Positions 10,050 to 20,850 are shown, counted from the first letter of the stretch. The stretch is 64,000 nt of DNA from Lachnospiraceae bacterium (GCA_021203305.1 JAJQBK010000009.1:36429-100428), one strand, 5' to 3'. Notes: generated by a model not told the origin, from the letters alone. Numbers and translations are program-made.

Positions 10050-10131
10050 CTTCCGGAAAATATCAGCTCCGGAAAATGTCTCTCCGGAAAATACTCCGGG
10101 ATATGCTCCGGGAAAAACTCCGGGAAATGTC
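10050..10131. repeat. Short tandem repeat, CTCCGGAAAA-type units
   Basis: About six degenerate 12-15-bp units based on CTCCGG(G)AAAATG lie in the 640-bp gap between glgC and murC. A 70-codon minus-strand frame here is just this repeat read as FPGVFPGAYPG and is not taken as a gene. The rest of the gap holds the two divergent promoters. Confidence 0.7.
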
Positions 10132-10152
10132 CAGCCGCCGCAAACGTTCTGA

Positions 10153-10181
10153 TTGTATTTTCCGGCGTTTGGCGCTATAAT
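10153..10181 (+). promoter_or_regulatory. Promoter of murC
   Basis: TTGTAT (10153-10158), 17-bp spacer, TATAAT (10176-10181), about 105 bp before the murC ATG. Confidence 0.7.
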
Positions 10182-10285
10182 AAGGTAGCCGGCATTCACC
10201 GCCGTTTCCCCCTGAGAATGATTTTCACGGGAGGTAGCATCGGTCTTCCATGACGGCAGTACATTAATTTCATGAGGGACATATT

Positions 10286-11662
<1,377 letters not shown>

Positions 11663-11663
11663 G

Positions 11664-11716
11664 TTATCCACAATTCCACAGGGGCGAAATCTGTCGAATC
11701 CACAGGATTATCCACA
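11664..11716 (+). promoter_or_regulatory. DnaA-box cluster upstream of dnaD-dnaC
   Basis: Two perfect TTATCCACA boxes (11664-11672 and 11708-11716) in the same orientation, with two further TCCACA half-matches between them (11675-11680, 11699-11704). TTATCCACA is the strong consensus DnaA box. They sit just upstream of the dnaD promoter region, so DnaA control of the helicase-loading operon is a plausible inference. Confidence 0.7.
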
Positions 11717-11796
11717 TATCCCGTAAAAAAATCCTGTTTTCATTTGGAGATTCTTGTGCTACACTATAGTTCATCAAAGAAAAGCAGGCCATCCCA

Positions 11797-12777
11797 ATGA
11801 GAAATACATGTGTCCAGCTCGCCTCCCAGTCCGAGGTGACTGTCATTCCCAATACCGTGATCGACCAGGTCATCCCTGAGGCCAACGAGCTTCAGATAAA
11901 GGTGTACCTGTACATTCTGCGCCATCAGGCGGATTCTGATCTGCTGCAGATTCCCAGAATGGCGGATTTTTTTAATGAGACGGAGAAGGACGTCGGACGA
12001 GCTGTCAGATTCTGGGAGAATAAGGGGATTTTTGTGCTCACGCAGGAGCAGTCCGCCGTTCAGGATACCGCCGAACCGGCCGACGATGCCGGATCACCGG
12101 CCGTCCCCGCCCGCCCCAGGCTCTCCCGGGACGAGGTACACCGGCTGTCCCTGGACAAGGATTTTTCCGAGCTGATGTTTCTGTCGGAATCCTTCATCGG
12201 CAAGCCCCTGACGGCACGGGATGTGGAGTCCCTGCTCTTCATCACGAAAAACCTGGGGTTTTCCAATGAGCTTCTGGAATACCTTCTGGAATACTGCGCT
12301 TCTCAGAATAAAAAGAATTTCAAATACGTGGAAGCCGTGGCCATTGCCTGGTCTTCCCAGGGGATCACCACCCCTCAGGAGACAAAGGAGCAGAACCAGG
12401 CGTACAGCCAGCAAATCTATGGCGTCATGAACGCCCTGGGCAAAAAGAACGAGCCCACCCCCGCTGAGACTGCCTACATTCAAAAATGGTATCAGGAATA
12501 TATGATGGAGACGGATGTCATTGAGGAGGCCTGCCGCAGGACGGTACTGGCCACGGACAAAAACCGTTTCCAGTACGCGGACAAGATCCTGCTCTCCTGG
12601 TCACAGGCCGGCGTCCGCAATGTATCGGACATCGCGAAAGCGGACAGCGCCTATTCCAGAAAGCGCCACGCCGCCCCCCGCAGAGCCGCCCAGCCCGCGT
12701 ACGCCGCCAACAATCCGTTTTTGCAGCATACACAGTCGGATACCGACTATGACAAGCTGGAAAAGCTGCTTTCATAG
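11797..12777 (+). CDS. dnaD: DnaD-domain replication initiation protein
   Basis: Primosome protein of Firmicute replication initiation and restart. 326 residues: N-terminal winged-helix region (about 1-85), an acidic Pro/Ala linker, then two DnaD/DnaB-type C-terminal domains, each ending in the YxxxIxxxW signature (YVEAVAIAW and YADKILLSW). The C-terminus is basic and Ala-rich. Two such domains are more like B. subtilis DnaB than single-domain DnaD. The ribosome site at the ATG is weak. Upstream of the DnaC-like loader, though a 201-bp inverted-repeat element intervenes. Confidence 0.88.
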   Translation: MRNTCVQLASQSEVTVIPNTVIDQVIPEANELQIKVYLYILRHQADSDLLQIPRMADFFNETEKDVGRAVRFWENKGIFVLTQEQSAVQDTAEPADDAGSPAVPARPRLSRDEVHRLSLDKDFSELMFLSESFIGKPLTARDVESLLFITKNLGFSNELLEYLLEYCASQNKKNFKYVEAVAIAWSSQGITTPQETKEQNQAYSQQIYGVMNALGKKNEPTPAETAYIQKWYQEYMMETDVIEEACRRTVLATDKNRFQYADKILLSWSQAGVRNVSDIAKADSAYSRKRHAAPRRAAQPAYAANNPFLQHTQSDTDYDKLEKLLS

Positions 12778-12977
12778 TTACTATTCACAGCCGACTGGGG
12801 AGATATAAACAGGCTCGTCAAGCGTATTGTGCTTGTAAGGGACTGTTTATATCTTCCAAGGTGACTGTGAAGCAGTCACTTTCCCTCATAAGCAAAAAGA
12901 TGAGCGGCGTTTTTTGCCGCGTCGGACAGCTTGCTGGACGCTTTTGCGCATGTGGGGAAATGGCTGTGAATAGTAAC
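12777..12977. repeat. MITE-like element with 16-bp terminal inverted repeats
   Basis: Ends GTTACTATTCACAGCC (12777-12792) and its exact reverse complement (12962-12977). Inside, GGGAGATATAAACAG pairs with CTGTTTATATCTTCC and GTGACTG with CAGTCAC, so the element is a nested set of hairpins. It overlaps the last base of the dnaD stop codon and ends 28 bp before dnaC. Related ends occur at 56158-56283 and 63245-63262. No transposase frame inside. Confidence 0.8.
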
Positions 12978-13005
12978 CTTTAACCGGCAAAAGGAGGCCG
13001 CCGAC

Positions 13006-13956
13006 TTGCCCACAGCTTCAGACTCTTTACAGGCAATTGCAAAGGAATACGAGGATCTGCGCCTTCAGAACGAGAAGCTGCAGGCTGACAGGCAGGCTGA
13101 AATCTTTCAGAAGCTGCCTGATTGCCGCGCCATCCATGAACAGGCTATCTCCCTGAGCATGGAGCACGCCATGAAAGACCTCTATGGGAAAGCGAAGGAT
13201 GACGGAGAGTACCATATCCGGATGCGGGAGCTGCGAAACCGGAAGGAGAAGCTTCTCTCAGACGCCGGTTACCCCGCGGACTATCTGGAGCCCATCTACC
13301 GCTGCCCTGTCTGTAAGGACAGGGGCTTTGTGGACGGGAGGCCCTGCTCCTGCTATGAGCGCAGGCTGCGGGAGGCCCGTTTCGCCCAGTCCGGGATTCA
13401 GAAGCTTTTGGAAACCCACAATTTCTCCACGCTGAGCTATCGCTACTACGAGGGGGAGGATCTGGCGCGCTTTCAGAAAGCTGTAGCCGCCTGCCGGGAA
13501 ATGACGGCTCATTTTGACACTCAAAAGGACAGTCTGCTTCTCTACGGAACTGTGGGCTGCGGCAAGTCCTTTTTGTCCGGCTGCGTGGCCAAAGAGCTGC
13601 TGGATCAGGGCTATTCCGTGATTTATTTCAGCGGAACCGCTCTTTTTGACCATCTGTACCGCGATTCTCTTTCCAGCGGAATGCAGAATCTGTACAATTA
13701 TGACCTGGTCATCATCGACGACCTGGGCGCCGAAATGACAAACAGCTTTGTCACCACCGCGCTTTTCACCTTTATCAATGAACGGGTGCTGCGGCAGAAG
13801 GCGACGATTATCTCCACCAACTTAAATCTGTCCGAGATCCGGGACCGGTATTCCGACAGGATTGCCTCCCGCCTCGTTCAGAATTTCAAGATATTAAGGC
13901 TGTCCGGGCCTGACATCCGGATTTTGCAGCGAATACAACATGAAAGTGAGGATTAA
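13006..13956 (+). CDS. dnaC: DnaC/DnaI-type helicase loader ATPase
   Basis: AAA+ protein that loads the replicative helicase. 316 residues: helical N-terminal part, a Cys cluster (CPVCKDRGFVDGRPCSC) expected to bind zinc as in DnaI, then an ATPase with Walker A LYGTVGCGKSF and Walker B LVIIDDLGAE. Starts with TTG; AAGGAGG lies 8 nt upstream (12991-12997). Follows dnaD and is 3 bp from prs. Confidence 0.92.
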   Translation: MPTASDSLQAIAKEYEDLRLQNEKLQADRQAEIFQKLPDCRAIHEQAISLSMEHAMKDLYGKAKDDGEYHIRMRELRNRKEKLLSDAGYPADYLEPIYRCPVCKDRGFVDGRPCSCYERRLREARFAQSGIQKLLETHNFSTLSYRYYEGEDLARFQKAVAACREMTAHFDTQKDSLLLYGTVGCGKSFLSGCVAKELLDQGYSVIYFSGTALFDHLYRDSLSSGMQNLYNYDLVIIDDLGAEMTNSFVTTALFTFINERVLRQKATIISTNLNLSEIRDRYSDRIASRLVQNFKILRLSGPDIRILQRIQHESED

Positions 13957-13959
13957 GCA

Positions 13960-15147
13960 TTGGCCATCGCCGAAGAAGAACGCAACCTGAATACTATACC
14001 TGTAGGGACCCTTGGCATTATCTCGCTGAGAAGCTGTGAGGATTTAAGCCGGAAGGTGGACGCCTATCTGGTGAAATGGAGAGAGGAGCGGGAAAGCGAG
14101 CACAAGGACAGCCTTCCCTTTGCCGGCTACCAGAGAAAAACCTATCTTCTGAAAGCCAATACACCCCGCTTCGGTTCCGGGGAGGGCAAGGGCGTCATTT
14201 TGGAATCCGTGCGCGGCTACGACCTTTACATCATGGTGGATGTGACCAACCACAGCATGACCTACTCCCTGTTCGGGGATGATAACCACATGTCCCCCGA
14301 CGACCATTATCAGGACTTAAAGCGCATCATCGCCGCCGTGGGAGGCAAGGCCAGACGGATCACCGTCATCATGCCCTATCTTTATGAGAGCAGGCAGCAC
14401 AAGAGAAGCGCCAGAGAATCTTTAGACTGCGCCATCGCCCTGCAGGAACTGGTGCGGATGGGTGTGGACCACATCATCACCTTTGACTCCCACGATCCCA
14501 GAGTGCAGAACGCCATCCCGTTAAACGGCTTTGAGAACGTGCCGGCCAGCTACCAGTTTATCAAAAATCTGCTCCGCCATGTCAGGGATCTGCAGATTGA
14601 CGCCTCCCATATGATGGTCATCTCCCCAGACGAGGGCGGCATGAAGCGGGCCATCTATGTGGCCAACGTGCTTGGTCTGGACATGGGAATGTTTTATAAG
14701 CGCCGGGATTATACCCGGGTGGTGAACGGACGCAATCCCATCCTGGCCCACGAGTTTCTGGGCTCCGATGTGGAGGGCAAGGACATGATCATCATTGACG
14801 ACATGATCTCCTCCGGCGAGTCCGTCCTGGAGGTAGCCGCCGCCCTGAAAGAGCGAAAGGCCGCCAGGATCTTCATTTTTGCCACCTTCGGCCTGTTTAC
14901 CGGCGGGCTGGATGCCTTTGACAAAGCATACGAGGATGGGATCATCACCCGGGTGCTGACCACCAATCTGATTTATCAGAAGCCGGAGCTTTTGGAGAAG
15001 GAATGGTATCTGAGTACGGATTTAAGCAAGTATATCGCTTATCTGATTGACACGCTGAATCACGATTCGTCCATCAGCGAGCTGCTGGACCCGGTGGCGA
15101 GAATTCACCGGGTGGTGGCGCGGTATAAGGCGGGGGAGGAAATCTGA
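13960..15147 (+). CDS. prs: Ribose-phosphate pyrophosphokinase
   Basis: Makes PRPP from ribose-5-phosphate and ATP for nucleotides, His and Trp. 395 residues, about 80 longer than classical bacterial Prs. The PRPP-binding loop reads DMIIIDDMISSGESV and the catalytic flexible-loop region includes YESRQHKRS. FDSHDPRVQNAIP corresponds to the usual DLHSxQIQGFF segment but is divergent. TTG start just after the dnaC stop, so it is translationally linked to it. Ends before a strong terminator. Confidence 0.88.
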   Translation: MAIAEEERNLNTIPVGTLGIISLRSCEDLSRKVDAYLVKWREERESEHKDSLPFAGYQRKTYLLKANTPRFGSGEGKGVILESVRGYDLYIMVDVTNHSMTYSLFGDDNHMSPDDHYQDLKRIIAAVGGKARRITVIMPYLYESRQHKRSARESLDCAIALQELVRMGVDHIITFDSHDPRVQNAIPLNGFENVPASYQFIKNLLRHVRDLQIDASHMMVISPDEGGMKRAIYVANVLGLDMGMFYKRRDYTRVVNGRNPILAHEFLGSDVEGKDMIIIDDMISSGESVLEVAAALKERKAARIFIFATFGLFTGGLDAFDKAYEDGIITRVLTTNLIYQKPELLEKEWYLSTDLSKYIAYLIDTLNHDSSISELLDPVARIHRVVARYKAGEEI

Positions 15148-15157
15148 GGAATGAATC

Positions 15158-15192
15158 GCGGGTGGACGCACAGCGTCCACCCGCTCTTTTTT
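15158..15192 (+). terminator. Terminator after prs
   Basis: Perfect 12-bp stem GCGGGTGGACGC/GCGTCCACCCGC with a 3-nt loop, then TCTTTTTT. It abuts the gatB stop from the opposite strand and separates the two convergent operons. Confidence 0.92.
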
Positions 15193-15193
15193 C

Positions 15194-16627
15194 TTAATCC
15201 AACGCTTCCTTCAGCAGCCGGTTCACCATCGCCGGATCGGCCTTGCCCTTCATGGCCTTCATGGTCTGTCCCACTAAAAAGCCCAGGGCTTTCTGCTTGC
15301 CGCCCTTATAGTCTGAAACAGACTGGGGGTTGGCGGCCAGCACCTCTTCCACGACTTTTCTTAAGAGTCTCTCATCGCCGACAGTCTTTAATCCCTTTTC
15401 CTCCACATAGCTGACCGGATCTATATTTTCCTCAAACATGACCTCGAATACCTCCTTGGCCACGGAACCGTTGATGGCCTTCTGCTCTGTCAGGCCGATC
15501 AGCTTCGCCAGGTTTTCGGGGCTGAACCGCAGATCGGAAGTATCCATGTTTTTCTCCCGGCACAGGCGCAGGGTCTCGCCCATGAGCCAGTTGGATACCT
15601 GCTTGGGCTTTCCGCAGATGGCTGTGGCGGCCTCAAAAAGATCCGCCAGGGCTTTTTCACCGGTCAGAATCTCAATGTCATAGGCCGGCAGGGCAAACTC
15701 CTCGGCGTAACGGGCCATCTTTTCCTCCCGGAATTCCGGCTGTCTGTCCTTTATTTCCTGTAAAAGGCTATCGTCCACCTGGACGGGCGTCAGATCCGGG
15801 TCCGGGAAATAACGGTAATCCTGGGCGTCCTCCTTGCTTCGCATGGGGTAGGATTCCCCCTTGTTATCGTCAAAGCGCCGGGTCTCCTGGACCACCTTTT
15901 TGCCGGATTCTATCAGATCGATCTGGCGTTCTCTCTCACAGGCGACGGCATGGGAGATGGTGCGGAAGGAATTTAAATTTTTCATCTCCGTGCGGGTGCC
16001 GTATCCGGACGCGCCCGCCTCCCGCACGGACAGATTCACATCCGCCCGCATGCTGCCCTCCTGAAGCTTGCAGTCGCTGACCCCCAGATACTGAATCAGC
16101 ATCCTCAGCTTTTCCAGATAGGCAATGACCTCCTCGGCGGAGCGCATGTCCGGCTCGGACACAATCTCAATCAGGGGGACGCCGGAACGGTTGTAATCCA
16201 CCAGCGTCCGATCCGCCCAGTCGTCATGGACCAGCTTGCCCGCGTCCTCCTCCATGTGAATCTCATGGATTCCCACTTTCTTTTTGCCGTCTTTGGTCTC
16301 GATCTCTACCCATCCATTCCGGCAGATGGGCAGATAAAGCTGGGAGATCTGGTAATTCTGGGGGTTATCCGGGTAAAAATAATTTTTCCGGTCAAATTTG
16401 CAGTAACGGGTGATGTCGCAGTTAGTGGCCAGACCCACGGCCACGGCATACTCCAGCACTTTTTTATTCAATACAGGAAGACTTCCCGGCATCCCCGTGC
16501 AGACCGGGCAGGTGTGGGTGTTGGGAGCCCCTCCAAAGGCGGTGGAGCAGCCGCAGAAAATCTTGGTCTTTGTGGCAAGCTCCACATGAACCTCCAGGCC
16601 AATCACGGTTTCATACTGTTTTGCCAT
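15194..16627 (-). CDS. gatB: Asp-tRNA(Asn)/Glu-tRNA(Gln) amidotransferase subunit B
   Basis: tRNA-binding and kinase subunit of GatCAB, which phosphorylates the side chain of mischarged Asp-tRNA(Asn) or Glu-tRNA(Gln). 477 residues of standard length: begins YETVIGLEVHVELATKTKIF, has a zinc-type CGCST...CPVCTG region, the YFPDPDLTPV core and the C-terminal YqeY-like domain (GFLVGQTMKAMKGKADP). Two bp after gatA; last gene of aspS-gatCAB. Confidence 0.97.
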   Translation of the reverse strand: MAKQYETVIGLEVHVELATKTKIFCGCSTAFGGAPNTHTCPVCTGMPGSLPVLNKKVLEYAVAVGLATNCDITRYCKFDRKNYFYPDNPQNYQISQLYLPICRNGWVEIETKDGKKKVGIHEIHMEEDAGKLVHDDWADRTLVDYNRSGVPLIEIVSEPDMRSAEEVIAYLEKLRMLIQYLGVSDCKLQEGSMRADVNLSVREAGASGYGTRTEMKNLNSFRTISHAVACERERQIDLIESGKKVVQETRRFDDNKGESYPMRSKEDAQDYRYFPDPDLTPVQVDDSLLQEIKDRQPEFREEKMARYAEEFALPAYDIEILTGEKALADLFEAATAICGKPKQVSNWLMGETLRLCREKNMDTSDLRFSPENLAKLIGLTEQKAINGSVAKEVFEVMFEENIDPVSYVEEKGLKTVGDERLLRKVVEEVLAANPQSVSDYKGGKQKALGFLVGQTMKAMKGKADPAMVNRLLKEALD

Positions 16628-16629
16628 GG

Positions 16630-18228
16630 TCAGGCCTCCTTTCCGGCTGAAGTCACAATGCCTGCTTTATCGTCTGTCATATTTCCGTTTTTCCCGGTCT
16701 GACTGTTTTTTCCATCCTTCGCTTCCGCCCTGTTCAAAATGCTCTTTCCCATGTCATTCGTTTCCGTATTCTTCATTGTCTGCTCATAGGTGTAAGCCGC
16801 CTGCAGCAGCTTTTTCTCCGAAAAACAGTCTCCGATCAGCTGCAGGCCGATGGGCAGTCCCTGACCGTCCCTCCCGCAGGGCAGGCTGATGGCCGGCAGC
16901 CCCGCCAGATTCACGGAGATCGTGTAAATATCGCCCAGATACATTTTCAGAGGATCGGAAAGGCTCTCGCCCAGCTTCGGCGCCGTGGTCGGGGAAACCG
17001 GTCCCAGGATCATATCATATCTGGAAAACGCCTGGTCAAAAGCCTGTTTGATCATGGCCTTGACCTTCAGAGCCTTCAGATAATAGGCGTCATAATAACC
17101 GCTGCTGAGGACGAAGCTGCCCAGCATGATCCGGCGCTTGACCTCCTCGCCGAAGCCCTCGGAGCGGGTTTTTTTGTACATTTCATGGAGGCCCATGCCC
17201 TCCCCCGCCGCGCGGTAGCCGTACTTGATGCCATCGAAGCGCTCCAGATTGGAGCTGGCCTCCGCCGCCGCGATGGTATAGTAGGCGGGAATGGCGTAGT
17301 CCACCAGACTTAAATCAAACTCCTCCAGAATGGCGCCCTCTGCCTCCAAAACCTCCGCCGCGGATAAGACCGCGTCCTTTACCTGCCCGTCCAGCCCTTC
17401 TGAAAAATAATCCCGGGGAATGCCGATTTTCATCCCCCTCACGTCTTTTACGAGAGCCGACATAAAATCCGTGTCCTCCCGCTTCATGGAGGTGGAATCC
17501 TTCTCGTCATGGGAGGCAATCGCGGACAGCACCGCGGCGCAGTCCTCCACATCCCTGGTCAGCGGGCCAATCTGGTCCAGAGAGGAGCCGTAGGCCACCA
17601 GACCATACCGGGAAACAGTGCCGTAGGTGGGCTTCATTCCCACCACGCCGCAGTATCCCGCGGGCTGGCGGATGCTGCCGCCGGTATCGGAGCCCAGAGC
17701 AAAAAAACACTCTCCCGCGGCCACGGCGGCGGCAGAACCGCCGGAGGAGCCCCCCGGCACCCGGGTGATATCCGCCGGATTTCTGGTTACGCCAAAATAA
17801 GAAGTCTCTGTGGTGGAACCCATGGCAAACTCATCCATGTTGGTCTTGCCGATGATCACCGCCCCCGCTTTTTTCAACAGCTCCACCGCCTCCGTGGAGA
17901 AGGTGGGTACAAAATTCCCCAGAATTCTGGAGCCGCAGGTGGTCAGCGTTCCCTCCGTGCAGAGATTGTCCTTGATTGCCACCGGCACCCCGGCTAAGGG
18001 CCCCGTCAGCTCCCCGGCCTCGATTTTCGCCTGCACCTCTACGGCGCTTCGCATGGCTTTTTCTTTTTCAATTGTAATATAGCAGTGATACGCTTCTTCC
18101 TTCTCCTCGATCCGCTCAAAGACCGCCGAGAGCGCTTCCGGAGCAGTCGTCCGGCCTTCACGAATTGCACAAGACAACTCTATCGCAGTCATATCCAATA
18201 ATTTAGATTTCCTACTTTCCATTATCAC
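16630..18228 (-). CDS. gatA: Asp-tRNA(Asn)/Glu-tRNA(Gln) amidotransferase subunit A
   Basis: Amidase-signature glutaminase supplying ammonia to GatB. Catalytic triad visible: Lys in VAIKDN, Ser in GGSSGGSAAAVAAG and the nucleophile Ser in DTGGSIRQPAG. The frame opens further upstream, but the family starts near here. GGAG is 6 nt before a GTG at 18228 and 12 nt before an ATG at 18222, so GTG is slightly preferred; the two differ by two residues. The last 45 or so residues are a polar, poorly conserved tail rich in Lys, Asn and Asp. Confidence 0.95.
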   Translation of the reverse strand: MIMESRKSKLLDMTAIELSCAIREGRTTAPEALSAVFERIEEKEEAYHCYITIEKEKAMRSAVEVQAKIEAGELTGPLAGVPVAIKDNLCTEGTLTTCGSRILGNFVPTFSTEAVELLKKAGAVIIGKTNMDEFAMGSTTETSYFGVTRNPADITRVPGGSSGGSAAAVAAGECFFALGSDTGGSIRQPAGYCGVVGMKPTYGTVSRYGLVAYGSSLDQIGPLTRDVEDCAAVLSAIASHDEKDSTSMKREDTDFMSALVKDVRGMKIGIPRDYFSEGLDGQVKDAVLSAAEVLEAEGAILEEFDLSLVDYAIPAYYTIAAAEASSNLERFDGIKYGYRAAGEGMGLHEMYKKTRSEGFGEEVKRRIMLGSFVLSSGYYDAYYLKALKVKAMIKQAFDQAFSRYDMILGPVSPTTAPKLGESLSDPLKMYLGDIYTISVNLAGLPAISLPCGRDGQGLPIGLQLIGDCFSEKKLLQAAYTYEQTMKNTETNDMGKSILNRAEAKDGKNSQTGKNGNMTDDKAGIVTSAGKEA

Positions 18229-18324
18229 AATCCACTCCCTGTGAAATTTTGCAAAACAGAGCGGGAAATATATAAACTGTTGAGCAAAACAATTATTATT
18301 TTCCGCGACTCTTTGCATTTTCCC

Positions 18325-18618
18325 CTACTCAAACGTCCTCGGCACTACAAACATGTTATCCTGCTCCTCCGGCGCGTTGGACAAAAGCCTCTCGCTGTCA
18401 TCCCCGTTGGTCACCACATCCTCCCGGAACACATTCTGCACCGGGAACACATGGGACATGGGCTCCACGCCCTCCGTGTCCAGCTCATTTAATTGATCAA
18501 TATAATCCAGCATCCGGCCCATGTCCCTTTTGGCCGCCTCTTTCTGCTCCTCATCAAGGTCCAGCTTTGCCAAAATGCTGACATATTCGATGGTCTCATC
18601 CGAAATCACATTTGCCAT
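18325..18618 (-). CDS. gatC: Asp-tRNA(Asn)/Glu-tRNA(Gln) amidotransferase subunit C
   Basis: Small (97 residues) subunit wrapping around GatA and bridging it to GatB. Typical features: [15 protein letters not shown] at the N-terminus, an [18 protein letters not shown] helix and DVV...LLSNAPE near the end. GGAAGGGAG lies ahead of the ATG. It sits between aspS and gatA on the same strand. Confidence 0.95.
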   Translation of the reverse strand: MANVISDETIEYVSILAKLDLDEEQKEAAKRDMGRMLDYIDQLNELDTEGVEPMSHVFPVQNVFREDVVTNGDDSERLLSNAPEEQDNMFVVPRTFE

Positions 18619-18730
18619 CTATTCCACTCCCTTCCTTCGCAGCATCCGCCGCTGCTTACGGCATCATCTTTTGAAAAGCGCCTGTTTTACGGCTTTCCAT
18701 GACATTCCCCGCTTCTTTTCTTCTCAAAAG

Positions 18731-20476
18731 CTAATCCCTGACTTTGATATGCACCTCTCTCAGCTGCTGCTCTGTCACCTCGCCGGGGGCGGAGCACATC
18801 AGATCCTGGGCGGAGCTGTTAAGTGGGAAAGCGATAACCTCCCGGATATTGCTCTCCTCCCTCAGCAGCATCAGCATCCGGTCGATGCCGGGCGCCATGC
18901 CCGCGTGGGGCGGCGCGCCGAATTGAAATGCCTCGTATAAAGCTCCGAATTTGGTCTTCAGGGTCTCCTTGTCGTAGCCCGCTATCTCAAAGGCCTTCTC
19001 CATGATCCGCATGTCATGGTTACGCACCGCGCCGCTGGACAGCTCCACGCCGTTGCACACAATATCGTATTGATAGGCCAGCACCTCCAGCGGATTTTTC
19101 GTTTCCAGTGCTTCCAGCCCGCCCTGGGGCATGGAGAAGGGGTTGTGGGTGAAGCCGATCTTTCTGGTCTCCGGGTCCGGCTCATACATGGGGAAGTCGT
19201 TGACATAACAGAAGCGGAAAGCCTTTTTTTCTGTCAGCCCCAGCTTGTCGCCCAGCTCATTGCGGATTTTGCCAGCGTAATAATTGGCCATGTCCTCCCT
19301 GTCCGCGATAAAGAAGATGGTATCGCCGGGCTTCAGTCCCGCCAACGTCCTCAGCTCTTCTTTTAATTCTCCCGGAATAAATTTGTCGATGGGGCCCTTG
19401 TAGGATAAGTCCTCCATCACCTCCAGATAGCCCAGGCCGCCCATTCCCAGGGAAACCGCGAACTGCAGCAGCTTTTCATGGAAGCCCTTGCTCATTTCCG
19501 CGTGAACCGTGATGGCGCGGACTGTTTTTTTCAAAAAGGCGCGGAAGGTACATTTCTGGAAAAAGTCCGTCAGATCCAGAATCCGCAGCGGATTCCTCAG
19601 ATCCGGCTTATCCGTGCCAAACTCCAGCATGGCCTGCCTGTAGCTGATAACCGGATAGGGCGCGGGCGTAATCTCATAGCCCTCGGGCGCGAATTTTTCA
19701 AAGGTGGCGGAAAGGACCTCCTCTCCCACCGCGAACACATCCTCCTGGGTGGCGAAGCTCATCTCGAAGTCCAGCTGGTAAAATTCCCCCGGGGAGCGGT
19801 CCGCTCTGGCGTCCTCATCCCGGAAGCAGGGCGCGATCTGAAAATATCTGTCAAAGCCGGAGGCCATCAGCAGCTGCTTGTACTGCTGGGGCGCCTGGGG
19901 CAGAGCGTAAAACTTTCCCTTATATTTGCGGGAGGGCACAATAAAGTCCCTGGCCCCCTCCGGACTGGACGCGCACAAAATCGGCGTCTGGATCTCCAGA
20001 AAGCCCAGCTCCGTCATTTTCTGCCGCAGAAAGGCGATAACCTGAGAGTGGAAAATAATGTTGTCCCTGACCTTCGCGTTTCTTAAGTCCAGGTAGCGGT
20101 ACATCAGGCGCAGATCCTCCCTGGTCTCCTTAGAGGTCATAATCTCAAAGGGAAGAGGGCGGTAGACCCGGCCCAGTACCTCCACGCTATGGGCTTCCAG
20201 CTCGATGGTGCCGGTGGGAATGCGGGGATTGTTGGTATCCTCATCTCTTTTTTCCACTGTGCCCTCCACGGAAATGCACATCTCTTTGGCCAGGCCGCGC
20301 AGAAGGGAGGTGTCCCTCATAACGATCTGGAGCACGCCGTACATATCCCGCAGATCCACAAAGGAGACGCCGCCGTGGTCGCGAATATTCTCCACCCAGC
20401 CGGCCACCCGCAGGCTCTCTCCGATGCGGTCCTCCGTCATTTCCTTCAGCGTCAGGTCACGATAACAGTTTTTCAT
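18731..20476 (-). CDS. aspS: Aspartate--tRNA ligase
   Basis: Charges tRNA-Asp, and in species with GatCAB and no AsnRS often tRNA-Asn as well. 581 residues, bacterial type: N-terminal OB-fold anticodon domain, class II motif 2 FRDEDARADRSPGEF, the inserted GAD domain, and motif 3 GMAPGIDRML. The open frame extends 21 codons upstream, but AAAGGAG just before the 20476 ATG and family length decide this start. Led by a T-box and followed by gatCAB, suggesting a nondiscriminating enzyme feeding the amidotransferase (inference). Confidence 0.97.
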   Translation of the reverse strand: MKNCYRDLTLKEMTEDRIGESLRVAGWVENIRDHGGVSFVDLRDMYGVLQIVMRDTSLLRGLAKEMCISVEGTVEKRDEDTNNPRIPTGTIELEAHSVEVLGRVYRPLPFEIMTSKETREDLRLMYRYLDLRNAKVRDNIIFHSQVIAFLRQKMTELGFLEIQTPILCASSPEGARDFIVPSRKYKGKFYALPQAPQQYKQLLMASGFDRYFQIAPCFRDEDARADRSPGEFYQLDFEMSFATQEDVFAVGEEVLSATFEKFAPEGYEITPAPYPVISYRQAMLEFGTDKPDLRNPLRILDLTDFFQKCTFRAFLKKTVRAITVHAEMSKGFHEKLLQFAVSLGMGGLGYLEVMEDLSYKGPIDKFIPGELKEELRTLAGLKPGDTIFFIADREDMANYYAGKIRNELGDKLGLTEKKAFRFCYVNDFPMYEPDPETRKIGFTHNPFSMPQGGLEALETKNPLEVLAYQYDIVCNGVELSSGAVRNHDMRIMEKAFEIAGYDKETLKTKFGALYEAFQFGAPPHAGMAPGIDRMLMLLREESNIREVIAFPLNSSAQDLMCSAPGEVTEQQLREVHIKVRD

Positions 20477-20581
20477 AATAATCTCCTTTTTGAAATGCTC
20501 AGATGAAGCGAAGTTCTGCCCGTAGGGCATGCCGTGCAAGTGTCCGCCAGAGGCTCCGCCTCACTGAGTGTTCAATGCAAA

Positions 20582-20850
20582 CAGCCCCGGACATAGCCAA
20601 AACCATATCCGGGGCGAATAGTCATACTTATCCGCGGTACCACCCGCATTCACAGATCGCTCTGCCTCAAAACCGCATAACGGACGGCTGCCGTACAGCC
20701 CTACGCCATCCCCTGTCAGGGGCAATGCTTTCAGACTGTCTGCTCCAGAGTGTTCCCCATATCAGCTTCCGCAAACGGCGCTCTCAGTCGGTGACGCCGT
20801 ATTCCTGTCGTTTCCCCTGAAAGGAGTCTCCTTCACTGCATTCTTGCAAA
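20582..20850 (-). promoter_or_regulatory. T-box leader, aspartate specifier, controlling aspS-gatCAB
   Basis: The minus strand carries the conserved T-box antiterminator sequence GCGGGTGGTACCGCGG (about 20631-20646). Downstream is a competing terminator stem CCCCGGATAT/ATGTCCGGGG (20582-20616) followed by CTGTTTG. In stem I a GAC triplet (complement of 20787-20789) lies in the loop flanked by GGCGTC/AGCGCC, matching an Asp specifier. Uncharged tRNA-Asp is expected to relieve termination. Confidence 0.9.

Noticed and set aside
9987..10199. Possible small minus-strand gene with FPG repeats
   Set aside because: It is the CTCCGGAAAA tandem repeat read as protein; no ribosome site, and it overlaps the murC promoter.
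11664..11716. Chromosomal replication origin
   Set aside because: Only two full DnaA boxes, no dnaA, dnaN or AT-rich unwinding region adjacent; a regulatory site is more likely.
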